DNA of 64,000 nt from Clusia tigrina (Eukaryota; Arthropoda; Insecta; Diptera; Clusiidae): positions 187,780,387 to 187,844,386 of the forward strand of contig OV050030.1 of assembly GCA_920105625.2 (NCBI GenBank). Reading direction: 5' to 3'. The position numbers and the translations under genes were made by a program. The first letter of the stretch is position 1. The number at the start of each line of letters is the position of its first letter. Below are positions 32,871-45,586 of this stretch, piece by piece. The notes under the pieces are model-generated. The model saw nothing but the letters and a program-made list of their open reading frames with translations, did no database searches and had not been told where the DNA came from.

Positions 32871-34479
32871 TTCTAATACGAAATATGTAAACCAAATCTG
32901 ATTACTATTTTTAAATTTTTATTATTATTTTTAGTTTTATTCCAAAAATGAATGATAAATTAAAATTATCCTTGTATAAATACTCCTAAGAATTATTTAT
33001 CGCCCTGTGTTTATTCTCTCGACCTTAAAAAAGGTTAAAAGGGAATACTATGTTTGTGCGGTTAAGCGGGTTTTCAACCAACAGAAGGAGGCGTGGCAGG
33101 TATGGACATTGCGGATATGATCAGAATTACTTTCTGAGCAATATTGATTGTGGCCGACCGTCTGTCTGTCCGTCCGTGGGCACTTTTTTCTACACCGTTA
33201 GAGCTATCCTAATGAAACTTTGCAAAAGTATAGTGTGGACCAACATACATAGCCAGCTTGCTAGAAGAGCCGATTTGGACCACGCCTACCTCAAACATAT
33301 GCAACTTTTTCACCTTTTTTATGGAATGACGCAATTTTGTAGTTATGTAGGTGTAGGTCATACTAAACACTATACAAATTATGAGTGGTATATATTAATT
33401 GCCACGCCTACTATTAGCATATATTCATAACTTAAGATCTATTAGAGATTTATGGACGAATTTAGATGAAATGCAACATGTGGACATTTTAAAGCCAACA
33501 AAACAAGAAATGTGGTTAATCAAAGAAAGGATACACCCACTTCTGATATAAGGAACTTTCGTGTTTAAAATTAATATTAGCCTGCCTATGCTCGTATTGA
33601 TGCTAACCAAAATATGGGCAGATTATTACTACTGCCACGCATACAATTAACCAATATTCATTTCTGGGGCCCTATGCAAAATTCATCAACGAAACTACAT
33701 GCTAAAGTTCAGAGTGCTAGTATAAAACACAAAACAAAACATTTTTCCACGAAATTTTATGTGAATTCGCAACATGAATATCAATATGACGCTACAAAGC
33801 CATTCACTAGAAATGGTAAGATAAAGGCAGCGCCTCCCTCCATTATAATCAACTCAGGGTATCCTCCCGAAAATTACCTTAGAGATGCTCCTAATGATAA
33901 TATATGAATAAAATATCGCCATGTTTTAACTCGCAGGTACGATTTCAGACTTCTTTACTCGTTAATATTGAAAATGGGGATGAGAGATTCCAGTTCGCAA
34001 AAATTACTAAAGGTGAAGCCTAGAAGTACAAAAAGACAGAAGCAGACAGAAAACTTCTACAATAGTGAGCAAGAAAATTTGGGGGCTTCTTCTCCTTGTA
34101 TTCCAATACATATAATGCATCATATCATTGTATGATAAATTCAAATTAAGTTGAGGAAATAAAATACATGTTTATTTATCGAAATATTTCAATAATGGAA
34201 ATTAACTATTTGAACTCATGGCAATGACAGAATTACTATAACTCTTATACTGTGAGGTACAGGTCAGAATCAATAAGATATACAAATAAGATGCAATGAC
34301 TTTCCCTAGATAGCTTCGGGTGGTTTTAAGCCTTTTACCGGAATTCAGTTCTTTCAGTACATAGAAATGGGTGCAGAGTTCCAAGGCGACTAAAAAAGTA
34401 CTGAATGAAAAAGCTTTCGCTCGTGGCGAAGAAAGATGCTTACCTATATTTAGGTAAAATTAAATATGCCTTCGCCCTG
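32871..34479. repeat. Dispersed fly-type noncoding repeat and unassigned DNA
   Basis: 33050-33310 carries the phrase CCGTCTGTCTGTCCGTCCGT and AAACTTTGCAAAAGTATAG, wording common in dispersed repeats of Diptera. No protein is recognisable; the longest frames (126 and 97 codons) have no motif and are taken as chance. 33430-34479 shows nothing I can name. Confidence 0.45.
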
Positions 34480-37400
34480 CAACAAAGTCACCTACGTATC
34501 CACAAATCCCTCAAATGTCCAAGACCTGAGAAGTTGATTTTCTCTGAATAATTTCTTGAGAATAAAAGTTGGACTTATGGGCCATGGTATCTCTATAAAC
34601 ACTATAGGAGAGAAGTACACCTGCTCATTGATTTCCGTTCCTTCAACCCCAAAGAGGAGGAGGAAGAGGTCGCTGGTGCCCAAATGTTGTTGGACGAGTC
34701 TACATTACCCGGAATCACAATAAATACTTGTAAAAAAGGAGTTTAAGGTTGTCCTCGGTTAATCTCGAACATTTTAAGTTTGCAGCGGGCATCGTTGCCT
34801 TCCTACTATTGAAGAAGGACGTGGACATCGCCATCGTTCAGCACCCATGGGTGCGGGGCTCTGAGGTGAACAGGTTCCTGAGGAGCGACTATAACTTGTT
34901 CTGTAAAAAACCAAAGGTAAGTTTAGGGCGTATACGAGTATAGTTGCGAAAAGGCACTTAACATTTATCTCTTACCTCATCACAGCACCAGTGACACAAA
35001 GGTGGTTGAGCTAGAAGCGGCTGACAGGGCGAGGCTGAGAATGGTTTCGGCATAACTGGAGCACGACAGACCCGCCTCCTGACATGGTAGGTGACGACAG
35101 TGCTACATTGCCGATAGGGTCCGATACCAATGCGAGGCACACCCTATGGGGTACCGCTGAGAAAAATGGACGGGGTGAGTGCTTCTATGATTTTCTGATT
35201 ATTACTATACTGATTGTGTGTAATAGGCGTTTTTCCTTCTCTAGCAAACATATCTTTGTGGGGTGGGATGTTATATTACTTTCTGAAAAGAACCTAATAA
35301 GGATGAAAAAATGGAGGTTATCTAAAGAGAGATCTTTTCCGATCACTCTTGGATATTTTTTTAATATATATTCGGGCAGAGACACCTTAACCATATCGTC
35401 ATCCAAAACGGACCAACTGGAAGCGGTTTGCCAGTATAGTAGGAAGATGGGTTGGGCACCTAACACAGAAATTAGCTCGGCGGATGAGGTGGAAACAAAT
35501 ATCGGGCGGTTAGAGGATGGGATCAGCTTTCAAATTCACTTTTACGGTTAAATGTTCAAAAAATCTTTGCACCATAGTAGAATGATGATCTTTCGTGTCT
35601 CTGGGCTAAAGTGCAAAATACGTTTAAATCTATCTATTATTCGGGCAACTGCCAAGATTACAAGGATAGTTTAAAGAAACATAAAAAAGCAATCAGAAAT
35701 TCTAAAAATGAGGGGTGGAGGCATTTCTGCGCGTCTATCCAAACTACCAAGGAGTAAGCAAGACTTGATAATATTTTGTCCAGGGACCACATAAATCTCT
35801 CCTTTATCAAAGGACCGGATAGCTCCTGGACAACGTGTTTGGGAACGAGTGATACTGCTTAATCTGCTGGACACGCCATTTCCTGGGTGCGCGGATGAAG
35901 GTCTAACTCTGAGCACCCCAGAAGGATAGGGGATACCGATATATTCACGTAGGAGAAGTTGGAATGGGCCATTAAAAGCTTCCTCTTAATTACGTCCCTG
36001 CAAGCTGCAAGCGACCAAAGGTCATGGTTATCCCAACGGCAGGAAAAAGAGATCATGAATCGATCACGGCTAATAAGTGTGACTTCGTTTGTTCTCATGG
36101 CCCGCGAAAGGATACTAGACCTCCATATACGGATGGAAATAAAGCAAAAGTTTTCTGGTACCCAACACACTTACCTGAAGAGAAAGGCAACAGAAACAAC
36201 CCTTCATTGGATAGTGAGGACGGTGGAAAGGTCCATTGAATACAAGCAATATACACTAGCAGTCCTTGTGGGCATAGAAGTGCTTTTAACAATATCCAAA
36301 CAGAAGAGCGGCATGTCCGTAGGTGGATTAATACAAAGCTCAAAGCAAAAGATAACTGCGTAGCTTGGTAATACCTACTCCCCCAAAGGCAGGGGTACTA
36401 TCTCCCCTATTGTGGATATGTAGATGGCGTTCTCATAGAACTAAACGAAGGAAGAAGTAAAGTGGTGGCATATGCGGAAGACTGGGTTACAAATGGCATC
36501 AGAGATGTGCCCAGGTGTGTTTATCTGAATCATCCAGACGTCCGGAATATATTAATTGCATTGTCTGTCTCCTCTAGTCCCAGATACCTGGGTGTAATCT
36601 AGGGCTCGAAACTGAACTGGAAATTAAGCACGGTGCAGAGAATATACAAAGCAGGGTTTTCAGTTGACTAATGCAAAAAGATTATGGGTAGGAAGTTGGG
36701 TCTTCGACTTGAGTTAATGCCATTCGTCTACAAAATGGTAGTGCGTTCAGCTAGCTCATACGGAGCCTTGCAAATCCCTCGGAAGAGAATACTATATCAC
36801 CAAACTATGTAAAATACAATGAACAGCGTGTGCTGTAACAATATAAATAATTAGGTCTTGCGGTACACAGTCCCAGTATACGCGGAAGAAACATACAACA
36901 AAGTACCAATTATAGTTTTTGGAAAAAACTATAGCATTCGTATTCTCTCACGCCAGGAATGGAAGAGAGGCGGAATTAGATATAGAATTTACACGGCATT
37001 CTACACTAATGGTTTAAAGATGGATTATGGGGTGGGAGCAAGTGTCTTCGCAGCAAACCTAAGAATTAGCAAATCAGTCCGACTCCCGAACACATCAAAT
37101 GTATTCCAGCTGGAAATGCTTGCAATATGGTAGGCACGTAGGTTGACACAAGCTATAAAGTAAAAATAGCTAAAATCTCAGATAATCTGGCTACTATTAA
37201 AGCACTGGATTAATGGGAGTAATAGCCTCAAAAAATGCTTTGGGAATGCAGGGAGGTCATAATGGTAGTAGCTCGTCGGTCAAAGTAAAATTGATATGGG
37301 TGCCGGGCACGGGTAGAATGATGGAAACAAGAGGGCAGATGAGCTGGCCCGCAGGGGATCTGCTCGTGATTAACATGAGGCGGAGCCGGTTGTTGTCATC

Positions 37401-37560
37401 ATTGGTTCAATCAGGAGCAAGATAAACACAGTATCCTAGGTGAATGAAAACAGGCGATCGAGGAGGGTGGAGTTATGCAAGATCAGTAGAGCATGCTGGC
37501 CGCATTAAAAGAAAAATAAATCCACAATAAACAAAGGTGGTCGTGATGGACCTTAGTAAG
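34480..37560 (+). pseudogene. LOA/I-type LINE, degenerate: endonuclease, RT, RNase H
   Basis: In order on the plus strand, across many frames: the end of an ORF1 (about 34560-34700); the endonuclease start SVNLEHFKFAAG...DIAIVQHPW; IGSDTNARHTLWG (catalytic Asp/Asn); RT segments LDLHIR, TQHTYLKRKATETTLHWIV, and VVAYAEDW (the expected YADD is YAED); YLGVI...SKLNWKL; MGRKLGLRLELMPFVYKMVV; then an RNase H domain FYTNGLKMDYGVGASVF and IWVPG. The presence of RNase H points to the LOA or I clade rather than Jockey. It ends near 37560 within a post-RNase H segment (SRACWPH-like). The element is dead. Confidence 0.75.
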
Positions 37561-38429
37561 GACCATTCGGCAAAAATTGGCATAATTGTATTATTCCATG
37601 AAGATATCTGGGCAACTGTCAAGATTGTAAAATATGAAATTTGATCTCCATTTTTTATGGTCCCATTTGTTGTGAAAATTCTCATAGCTCCAATGCCATC
37701 AAAATATAATTCCGGGATCTGCCTGAAACTTTCTAACCTGAAATGTGCTAAAAAATAAAATGGCGGAGTAGTATGTAAATTGATGAGGACTGTTAACAGA
37801 AATAAGGTATCAAGTTGTCTTAGTCATTTAACTGTATTTCGTGTTCGGTGAAAAGTGTCGTTGATTTGATACTGATGTATCGAATGACTTCATGTTGATC
37901 TTTCTGGTTTCCTGCTATTATCGGCCTACTTAGAATCTCCAAAAACTTTAATTGAATTTATGGAAAAAGGTGGTAGTCAACAAGTTAGTTTATTTAATGA
38001 TGGGAATTTATCCTTGCAGTTTTTCTTTTTGTGCTTGTTCCATTTTCGTTTTTCAATGTCATCAATTGATCTCCAGAATTCATGCCTAAATTGCGACTCT
38101 AGTTTAATTTGGTTCCAAGGAAATTCTAGTTTCCGTTGTGCTTCTCTGCATTTGAGCTGTCAAAGATTCCAGGCTGTCTGGCAGAATTAATATTATTTGA
38201 TCAAATAGCTTCTATCTTGCATCGAACGCTGTATAATGTTTCGTTCCATTAATCTTCCTTTTTCTTCCTTTAGATTCTACTGCAACTCCACCTTTCTGAT
38301 CAGGAGATCGGCTGATCTCCTACCATTAAAATTAAAATACTTGACATGTCAAGACTTTTTTAATTACCACGGTCCACAGTCAATGGTGCCTATCATTGCT
38401 GAAACTCTTCAAGATTCTAAAGCATTGTA
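37561..38429. other. Unassigned DNA left of the Gypsy LTR
   Basis: No frame with recognisable motifs, no tandem repeats. It may be LINE 3' UTR followed by old flanking DNA. Confidence 0.4.
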
Positions 38430-38990
38430 TAACGGCGCGAGACCTAGCGCACAATTTAATTCGGCGACTTCAAGAGTTGAGCCAGATATTTGAGTGAGAA
38501 GAGAAATGTATGATCGCCATGTAATGATGGTCTCAATGTATTATATAGCGGCGCCAGAGCTAGCGCACAATTTTAACCGGCGACTACAAGAGTATAGCCA
38601 AATATTAAATGAGAAGCGATAAGTTTGGCTTCCAGATCGAATCTGATTTATTGATAAAACCTTATTCCTATTTATACTTTAATTTCTTATGTGCTAAGAC
38701 TTAGTATATAATATGGTTCTTAATACATAAAGAGGGCTTTTGAAATGTCAGCGAAAAGTATCACGGTCAATGCCGGCGTACATTCGTTCAAGGGCATTGA
38801 ACATTAGAATGCAGCGTAATCAAAAACGTGCGCGCTGTTCGTGCTTCATAACGTGGACATCCTTATATGAGAGTTCGATGTACTTATGTTGGGTCTCTGC
38901 TCATATTGCATGTGCCTACGCCACGTAGGCATGTGCCTACGCCACACTATGGTGTTGGCGTTTGTGTGTATATACATACATTATGCTTTT
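38430..38990 (-). repeat. Gypsy 3' LTR
   Basis: Matches 52957-53475 closely. Inside it, two copies of a roughly 110 bp unit (cggcgcgag...ctagcgcacaattt...ggcgact) are repeated in tandem. A local GCATGTGCCTACGCCAC duplication (38908-38940) is absent from the other LTR. The internal side is an A-rich purine run (aaaaaatgaaaag on the minus strand), the likely polypurine tract. Confidence 0.8.
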
Positions 38991-39099
38991 CATTTTTTGT
39001 GGTATTTAAACAACAATTTTTTTTTTGTTAAATTATTTATGTTATATTAATTACTTAAAATTTTACTTGTTTATCTTTACAAAGCTATACTCGTATATT

Positions 39100-39385
39100 T
39101 TTTAAATAAGTTTTTATGGAGTTCTTCTATTTCTCCTTTTATTTCTAATAGGCAATTTACATTCCGAATTTCAATTACTCTATAAGGACCATTGTAAGGT
39201 TTTTGGTTTTACTTTCTATTCTTATTTCTTACTAATACCATATCTCCTATATTTATATCTAGTGTGTTTATATGTTTTTTGGTTTTTGGTTTTTCTTTCT
39301 ATTCTTATTTCTTACTAATACCATATCTCCTATATTTATATCTAGTGTGTTTATATGTTTTTGAGCTAGAACACTGTTTTGTAGT
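39100..39385 (-). pseudogene. Gypsy integrase C-terminus (GPY module)
   Basis: On the minus strand LDINIGDMVLVRNKNRK then QKPYNGPYRVIEIRNVNC: the GPY/F module that ends Gypsy integrases. An 83 bp stretch (about 39198-39280) is duplicated in tandem at 39282-39361. This piece is separated from the integrase core by the Bel element. Confidence 0.8.
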
Positions 39386-39888
39386 TGTTTCTATACCGAT
39401 TAGTTGGTTTACTAATCGGTTGCCGATTCCTTGGGTGCAATGCCGAAGGATCGTGATGATGACTTCAAGTGCAATACTGAAGTCTGATATCTCTTTGGGT
39501 ACAGTACCGAAAGAGTGTTGTGGATAATCAAGTATTAATTTTGAATTAACCTTGTGGTTGAAAGTGGCGACAAAGAAAACACTGTTGAATGGTTGACTTC
39601 AAAAGTATATCTCAATTTTTATTTATAAATTGATTGAATTTATATTATAATTTTGATTATGCTACAGAAATAAATATATTTGTGGTGTCTGCAATTATGT
39701 TCAAGGCACCAGCGTTTGTGCGTACGTAGGGCAAATTAATACTTTAGCCCGCACGTGTACGGAAATGCTGATGAGGCTTCACACGCTGTATATCCGTTCA
39801 TCGGGTGTACTGCTTATTCTGCGTTCACGAGCGGGCATTGGTGATGGGAATTGCTGATTGGAGCTTTGCGTTGGAGCAGGTACAAACA
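39386..39888 (-). repeat. Bel/Pao 3' LTR
   Basis: 503 bp, TGTTTC...AAACA on the plus strand; same length as its partner with about ten substitutions. Confidence 0.93.
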
Positions 39889-39923
39889 TCCTCCCGCCTG
39901 TTGAGCATATTCTCAACTTCGAA

Positions 39924-41774
39924 TTAAATGCTGTTTGCGCGAACCCGTACTCGAAAATCTGGAGATCGTCGCCTCTTTTGCTTCGAATATCGCTGGTAAG
40001 AGATCCAGATAAGACAGATCAATGTGATGAGCAAACTGATATATCCGATGCTGAACTGATGGACTTCTCGGCTCTTAAGCGGTAGATCCATTTGCTCATT
40101 GTTTTGCAATTGTTGCACATGTTCATGTAGGACTTGAATATCGTCTGTCAGGTTGGACTGGTATTCTAATGAGTGTGTTGCAGCCATTATATAATCTGCG
40201 ATCAACTCAGTTAGATTCACTTTCGATATGATCGTGCTGGTGACCTTTGAAACATATGTCCGATGTGCCATTATGGTTGTATACTCATCTCTTATGGTGC
40301 ATTCTTGTCTCAAGGTTAAGGTTCCTATTCCCTCCAGTAATTCTGTAAGGATGTCTGAACCGCAGATGACGCTGATTGTACGAGCTGGCTGTGCGATGTA
40401 GATCCATGAGTTTTCTTTAAGTAATGGAATCCATTGAGGTGAGTCGTGTGTGCGATGAACCTTGCAGCTTTTTGGGTTTGGAGTTTGACATAATATTTCC
40501 ATCTCACATAGACGATTGGTTGATGTAATGCGATGAGTTGGATGTAATTGCTTCCATACATGCATATTAGAATTGAATGCAGTGCATGTTGACAATTCTC
40601 CTGCTGATAACGAATAATATTTGTCTCGATGTAGATTAGTGACTATATACTCGATTGTCCCTTCCAACATGAAAATTCCAGTGCCTCCCAATATAGGTAG
40701 TCGAGTCACATGTACCAATTCGAATGGTTCTTGATTAGTTAATGGTAACTTAAGACGCACAATCATCTCAGTTGGCGTGATGCGTGCTTCCACAGAGATG
40801 AGTTTAAGGATCTCAATGGTTTTCTTGCTGGGAACTTGTAACGTTGGTGGGAGATGGTCTTTGATTGCTCTCAGTTGTTGTTGCAGCTGAGACGGATACA
40901 GCAGAAGAGGATTGAGCTGTCCATGATGTGTATCCGTCAGTACATCTAAAAAGAGCTCTTGATTTCGTTGGTAGTCCTGCATAGCCATAAGTACTCGACC
41001 GGACATCGCATTAAACATTTCGGCTATTGCATGGTGGGATTCTGACTTTGTGAAGTTGTCCTGCTGGCTATATAAATATTTTATTTGCTTGTGTAGTTGT
41101 TGAATTTGATCGTCAAATTTCTTTAAAATATTGCTAGTGGAGTCAATTACCGATGTTTGGTTTCGAATCAGGTGTAGAAGATGTTCTTCGTTGCGGGATA
41201 TGCCGTTTATCGTTGCAGACATTTCCTTAGCATAGTTGGAGTCCAAAATTCCAAACAACGCATTAGACAAGCTTCCAACAATTGCTAATGGAGCGTCTCG
41301 CCGTTGACGATGGATTTGTTCGTCGTATTGTAAGTACTCATCATCTTGTTGGATTAGCTGCCATTTATTACGGAACTGGTCCACAGTTTTCTCACAATTA
41401 ATTGTACCGCTTTGGATACGTGAACACGCTCGCTGCATTGCAGTTATTCCTTGCATTATGTTGTTGCGCTCAAGCCAGTATTGGGACATATTGTAATACA
41501 CAACTATATTCCAATCTGTTGTTGTTAAGTAAGTCAGACCCATTTTTTCGAAATAGAGTCCTGTTTGACTTCCGAAAGGTACCTTAGTAATGGGGTCATC
41601 ACCTGCTACTAGAGCAATTAGAAAGCATATGCATAGCAGCAATACTGACGAGGGTGACACAGATCGTCTTCGCTTAGCTGGTGTATGACTTATGCCGTCT
41701 TTGAGATTTGTGGCTTCTTCTACTGGAGCTGGATGCTTATCAGGTTGTTCTACTGGATTACTTTCGGTAGACAT
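39924..41774 (-). CDS. Env-like glycoprotein of the Bel/Pao element, uninterrupted 616 codons
   Basis: A separate frame 67 bp after integrase. Residues about 42-57 are a hydrophobic signal/anchor segment (VLLLCICFLIALVAG) after a basic stretch. A furin-like RQRR lies near 156-159, followed at once by a hydrophobic, Gly/Ala-rich segment (LAIVGSLSNALFGIL) that looks like a fusion peptide, and a heptad-rich coiled coil (about 185-250). N-glycosylation sequons are scattered (NMS, NQT, NFT, NLT). Near the C-terminus ISLLITLICLIWISY is a transmembrane helix with a basic cytoplasmic tail. This is the architecture of class I-like insect retrovirus/baculovirus F-type envelopes. Some Bel/Pao elements (for example roo) carry env. 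No stop or frameshift is visible. Whether it is translated is unknown. Confidence 0.82.
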   Translation of the reverse strand: MSTESNPVEQPDKHPAPVEEATNLKDGISHTPAKRRRSVSPSSVLLLCICFLIALVAGDDPITKVPFGSQTGLYFEKMGLTYLTTTDWNIVVYYNMSQYWLERNNIMQGITAMQRACSRIQSGTINCEKTVDQFRNKWQLIQQDDEYLQYDEQIHRQRRDAPLAIVGSLSNALFGILDSNYAKEMSATINGISRNEEHLLHLIRNQTSVIDSTSNILKKFDDQIQQLHKQIKYLYSQQDNFTKSESHHAIAEMFNAMSGRVLMAMQDYQRNQELFLDVLTDTHHGQLNPLLLYPSQLQQQLRAIKDHLPPTLQVPSKKTIEILKLISVEARITPTEMIVRLKLPLTNQEPFELVHVTRLPILGGTGIFMLEGTIEYIVTNLHRDKYYSLSAGELSTCTAFNSNMHVWKQLHPTHRITSTNRLCEMEILCQTPNPKSCKVHRTHDSPQWIPLLKENSWIYIAQPARTISVICGSDILTELLEGIGTLTLRQECTIRDEYTTIMAHRTYVSKVTSTIISKVNLTELIADYIMAATHSLEYQSNLTDDIQVLHEHVQQLQNNEQMDLPLKSREVHQFSIGYISLLITLICLIWISYQRYSKQKRRRSPDFRVRVRANSI

Positions 41775-41840
41775 GGGAAATGGCGCGAGTAAATGGACGC
41801 TTCTTCTGGTGAGGCCTGTTGAAGTTCGAATTTCCGCTAC

Positions 41841-43342
41841 TCACACTTGCCGGTCAGCACCAGGAAATGCTTGAGTTACTCGACCAAGCCGCCATTTAAT
41901 AACTGGCAAGTTATCCTCCTTCATTAATACCATTGTACCAGGCTGTAAATTATGACGCATGGTCTTCCATTTGTAGCGATGCTGGAGTTGGTTTAGATAC
42001 TCCTTATTCCACCGACTCCAAAATTCCTGTTTCAACCTTGTGACTAAGTCCCATTGCATCAGTAAATTTATGTTCAGATTCTCAGTGGGCTGGTCGACAA
42101 CACTTGTCACTGGTGCACCTGTTAAGAAGTGACCTGGAGTTAATGCTGCGTAATCGTGTGGATCATCTGATATAGCAGTCAGCGGCCGCGAGTTAAGAAT
42201 GGCTTCTATTTCAACCATAGCTGTCTCTAACTCTTCGTATATTAATCGGGCATTGGACAAACTTTTGTAAAATAGATTCTTTGCCGATTTAACCGCTGCT
42301 TCCCTTAAGCCGCCAAAATGTGGCGATCTAGCAGGTGCGAAATGAAACTCGATTCCCTTGTGTGCGCAGAATTTCATCAGCTGTGATTTGGTATCTACGT
42401 TGTGGATGATGTCCGCAATCTGTCTCAATTGATTTCGTGCTCCTACGAAATTAGTCGCGTTGTCACAATGAAGATACCGACAGTTCCCTCTTCGGCTCAC
42501 AAACCTCTTCAAGGCTCCGATAAAGGCGTTGGTCGTAAGGTTGCTTACCACTTCAATGTGTACGGCCTTAGTTGCAAAGCAACATAACACTTTTGTGGCG
42601 TCTTTCCCCTTTGATTGCAATGAAATTTAAATGGCCCACAAAAATCGACTCCAGCGTGAATGAAAGGTTTATTTGGTTGAACCCGCGATGCAGGTAACTG
42701 TCCCATGAGTTGCTGCAATGGCTTCGGCATAGCTTTAGTGCAAGATACACAGTTTTTCACGATTAATCTGGCTATTGTTTTCGCATTAACCGGCCAATAA
42801 GCTTCCCGTGTCGCTGCTACTAGACCTGCTGGGCCAACATGCTTGTTATCAATGTGGATGTGTGTCATCAATATTTTAGTTATATCACTCCGATATGGCA
42901 ATAGGGCTTGATATTTTGCTTCATGTGGCAGGGCTGAATTTGCTAATCGTCCTCCTACCCGCATAATGTCGTCTTTATCCAGAAATAGTGTAAGATCACC
43001 TATCCCTCTTCTAACTGGTTTGTTGTGCTTGAGAAGTTTATATTCAGGATTGAATGCTTGTCTCTGCAGGTCCTTGATTATAGTCTGAGTAGCACCTTTA
43101 ATTTCTTCTGCGTCGAGGTCGATGGATGTTTGAACTGGCACATTACGACAATTTTTAATGAATCGAAGTGCATATGCGGTGACTCTTTGAAGATGTGTCC
43201 ATGAATTTCGATGGTCAATCATTGAAGTAAACGACGGAATCTGTGACGTAGTAAGACATACCTCTCTTCTCTTATTCTGTAGTTGAATTGGCTGATGCCG
43301 CTGGCCACGATGACGGTGGTCCGTATAGAAACAGTGGTCCAT
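41841..43342 (-). pseudogene. Bel/Pao integrase, two frames
   Basis: The N-terminal frame (43342-42545) carries the zinc domain HIHIDNKHVGPAG..YWPV and VKNCVSCTKA and the first catalytic Asp in HAGVDFCGPFKF. A shift near 42600 leads to frame 42620-41841 with AVHIEVVSNLTTNAFIGALK, YLHCDNATNFVGA (second Asp), HFGGLREAAVKSAK (Glu) and a DUF5641-type C-terminus ending QLQHRYKWKTMRHNLQPG, VMLMKEDNLP-like and WRLGRVTQAFPG. It inserts the cDNA. The join to the upstream RNase H (near 43280) is also out of frame. Confidence 0.88.
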
Positions 43343-45586
43343 AAAACCACATGCCTTGTTGTTTGAATTGACCAGGGTTGATGCCTCGTGAGATCATGTC
43401 TGCCGGGCTTTTGTCTGTAGGTACGTGACGCCATTGTTGCTTCACCGTTACTTCTTGTATAGCTGCCACTCGATTTGCCACAAAGGTGTGATAGGAAGAC
43501 GAACTGGCAGAGATCCAGGCTAGCGTCACTTCAGAGTCACACCACAGAAAGCATTCGCCTGTCCATTGTAAAATATGTTTTACCCTGTCCAATAACTGGG
43601 CTGCTAACCGTGCAGCACAGAGCTCCAGCCAAGGGAGCGTTTGTTGTTTCGGTGGTGTAGTCTTTGATCTAGAACACAACAGCTGAACGCTCATAGATCC
43701 ATCTGTTTTTATCGACCTTGCATAAATAACAGCGCAATAGGCCTGCTCGGATGCATCGGCAAAAGCGTGTAATTCTCTCTGATGCACATTGTCCTTTGTG
43801 GTTGGAAACACGTAGCGTGGAATTTGCAAGTTCTCAAGTTCCGGGATGTGTTCTCTAAACTGGCTCCAGAAGGTATGCAAGTCCATAGGGAGTGCTTCGT
43901 CCCAGCTTAATTTTAGACGCCACAGCGATTTCATGAATATTTTTGCACATGAGACAACTGGTGACAAAAAACCTATTGGGTCGAAAATATGCGCGATGTC
44001 CGACAGTACTTGGCGTTTCGTTATTTTGGCTGTTGTGCTCCATTTGGTCCTTATTAGGAAGTAATCAGTCCCAGGTTGGCACGTTAAACCAAGCGTTGTG
44101 ATGGTAAAACTATCGTTGTCAAAATTCAATTGGATTGCTCGATCCTCTACGTTGATGTTCGTTAACAGTGTTTTATTACTCGCACACCATTTCCTCAACT
44201 TAAAACCTGCTGACTTGGTGAGGGAGTTCAATTCCTCCTGTACGCGCAAGGCTTCTGCTAACGTGTCGGCTCCACTCATAACATCGTCCACATAAAAATC
44301 TCGTTGTAAGCATCTGGAGCCGTGCGGATATTGTGTGCTATGTTCCTTGGCTAATATGCGTAGACATTTTATCGCCAAATATGGTGCCGATGTGACTCCA
44401 TAAGTCACTGTGTTTAATTGGTAACTTTTCAGAGGTTCGCTTGGCGTGTTCCTCCACAAGATTAGTTGATGCTTGCGGTCAGCTTCGTTCACGATAATTT
44501 GTGTGTACATTTTCTCGATATCTGCTGTAAAAACATATCTGCGTACTCGAAATCTCAAAAGAACCGCAAATAAGTCTTCTTGAAGTTTTGGACCTGGTAG
44601 TAGCACATTGTTCAATGATACATTTGTTGACGTCTTCATTGATGCGTCGAACACGACACGCAACTTTGTGGTGGTGCTGTCCAGAACGCAGTGGTGAGGT
44701 AAGAAGTAGTGGGGTTGGTTTATGCTTCCGCTAACTTCTTCCATGTGACCTAGCCGCAGGTATTCCTCCATGAAGGCCGTATACTGCATTCTGATGACGG
44801 GGTTTCTTTGCAATTTACGTTCGATGGCGTAAAAGCGTTGTAATGCGATAGCTTTCGAGTCTCCAAGAGGGCTTGCGTTATCAATGAAAGGCAAGCGAAC
44901 AACGAACTGTCCGTTCGCTGCTCGACACACCGTTTGGTTGAAAAATGCTTCGCAAGTTCTTTCTATCGCTGTTAGCGGCGGGCTGTTGGTGTCAAATTCT
45001 TTTAGCTGCCAGAAACATTCGAGCTGTTGGGTTAATGATTCATCTTCATTCGTAACTCCAATACCGCAGAACGTAGTCTCAGCTGTTGATGGAACTGTGA
45101 TGTGTCCACCAAGCACCCATCCGAACACGGTGTTTTGCAATATGGAGAGTCCGGTTCCCAATTTGATTTGGCCGACTACTAGCAATTCCAGATAACATTC
45201 GTTGCCTATAAGAATGGCAATTGGACCTGATTGATTAAACTCCGGATCAGCCAATTGAATATTTTTAGGAATAGGCCAGGCTGTCACGTCGAAACTCTGT
45301 GTTGGCAGTGGATGTTGTAATTTTTGGGCAGTATGACAACTTCAATTCGGGCTGAGTAAATAGTCAATCGTGACTCAAGTTTAATGTTGGCTCGGTGAGT
45401 AGCGCGTTGTTGAATTTCCCCAATTCCATCAAAGTACTGCGGATTGTATTGTGTTGGTAATCCGAGCTTCTTTGCCAACCTGTCCGTAATGTAGTTTGTC
45501 TGTGATCCGCCGTCCAAAATTGCACGGCTATGAAATTCATTGCCACGGAACTCACTGACTTTTAAGACAACAGTGCTCAACAGCAC
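43272..45586 (-). pseudogene. Bel/Pao pol: protease, RT, RNase H (one frameshift)
   Basis: Protease frame 45586-45284 with AILDGGSQTNYITDRLA (DUF1758-type aspartic protease; Asp-Gly-Gly instead of the usual Asp-Ser/Thr-Gly). A one-base shift near 45316 leads to the 671-codon frame 45287-43272: HYFLPHHCVLDSTTTKLRVV, VFDASMKTSTNVSLNN, TVTYGVTSAPYLAIKCLRI, DFYVDDVMSGADT (catalytic box), WCASNKTLLTN, then RNase H ELHAFADASEQAYCAVIYAR and LWCDSEVTLAWI. The RT/RNase H frame itself is uninterrupted, which is unusual for this window. Confidence 0.9.

Noticed and set aside
33050..33907. Host genes from 126- and 97-codon frames
   Set aside because: No motif, and the first overlaps a dispersed CCGTCTGTCTGTCCGTCC repeat.
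39924..41774. Env gene belonging to the surrounding Gypsy element
   Set aside because: It lies inside the Bel/Pao LTRs, just downstream of the Bel integrase and next to the Bel polypurine tract.
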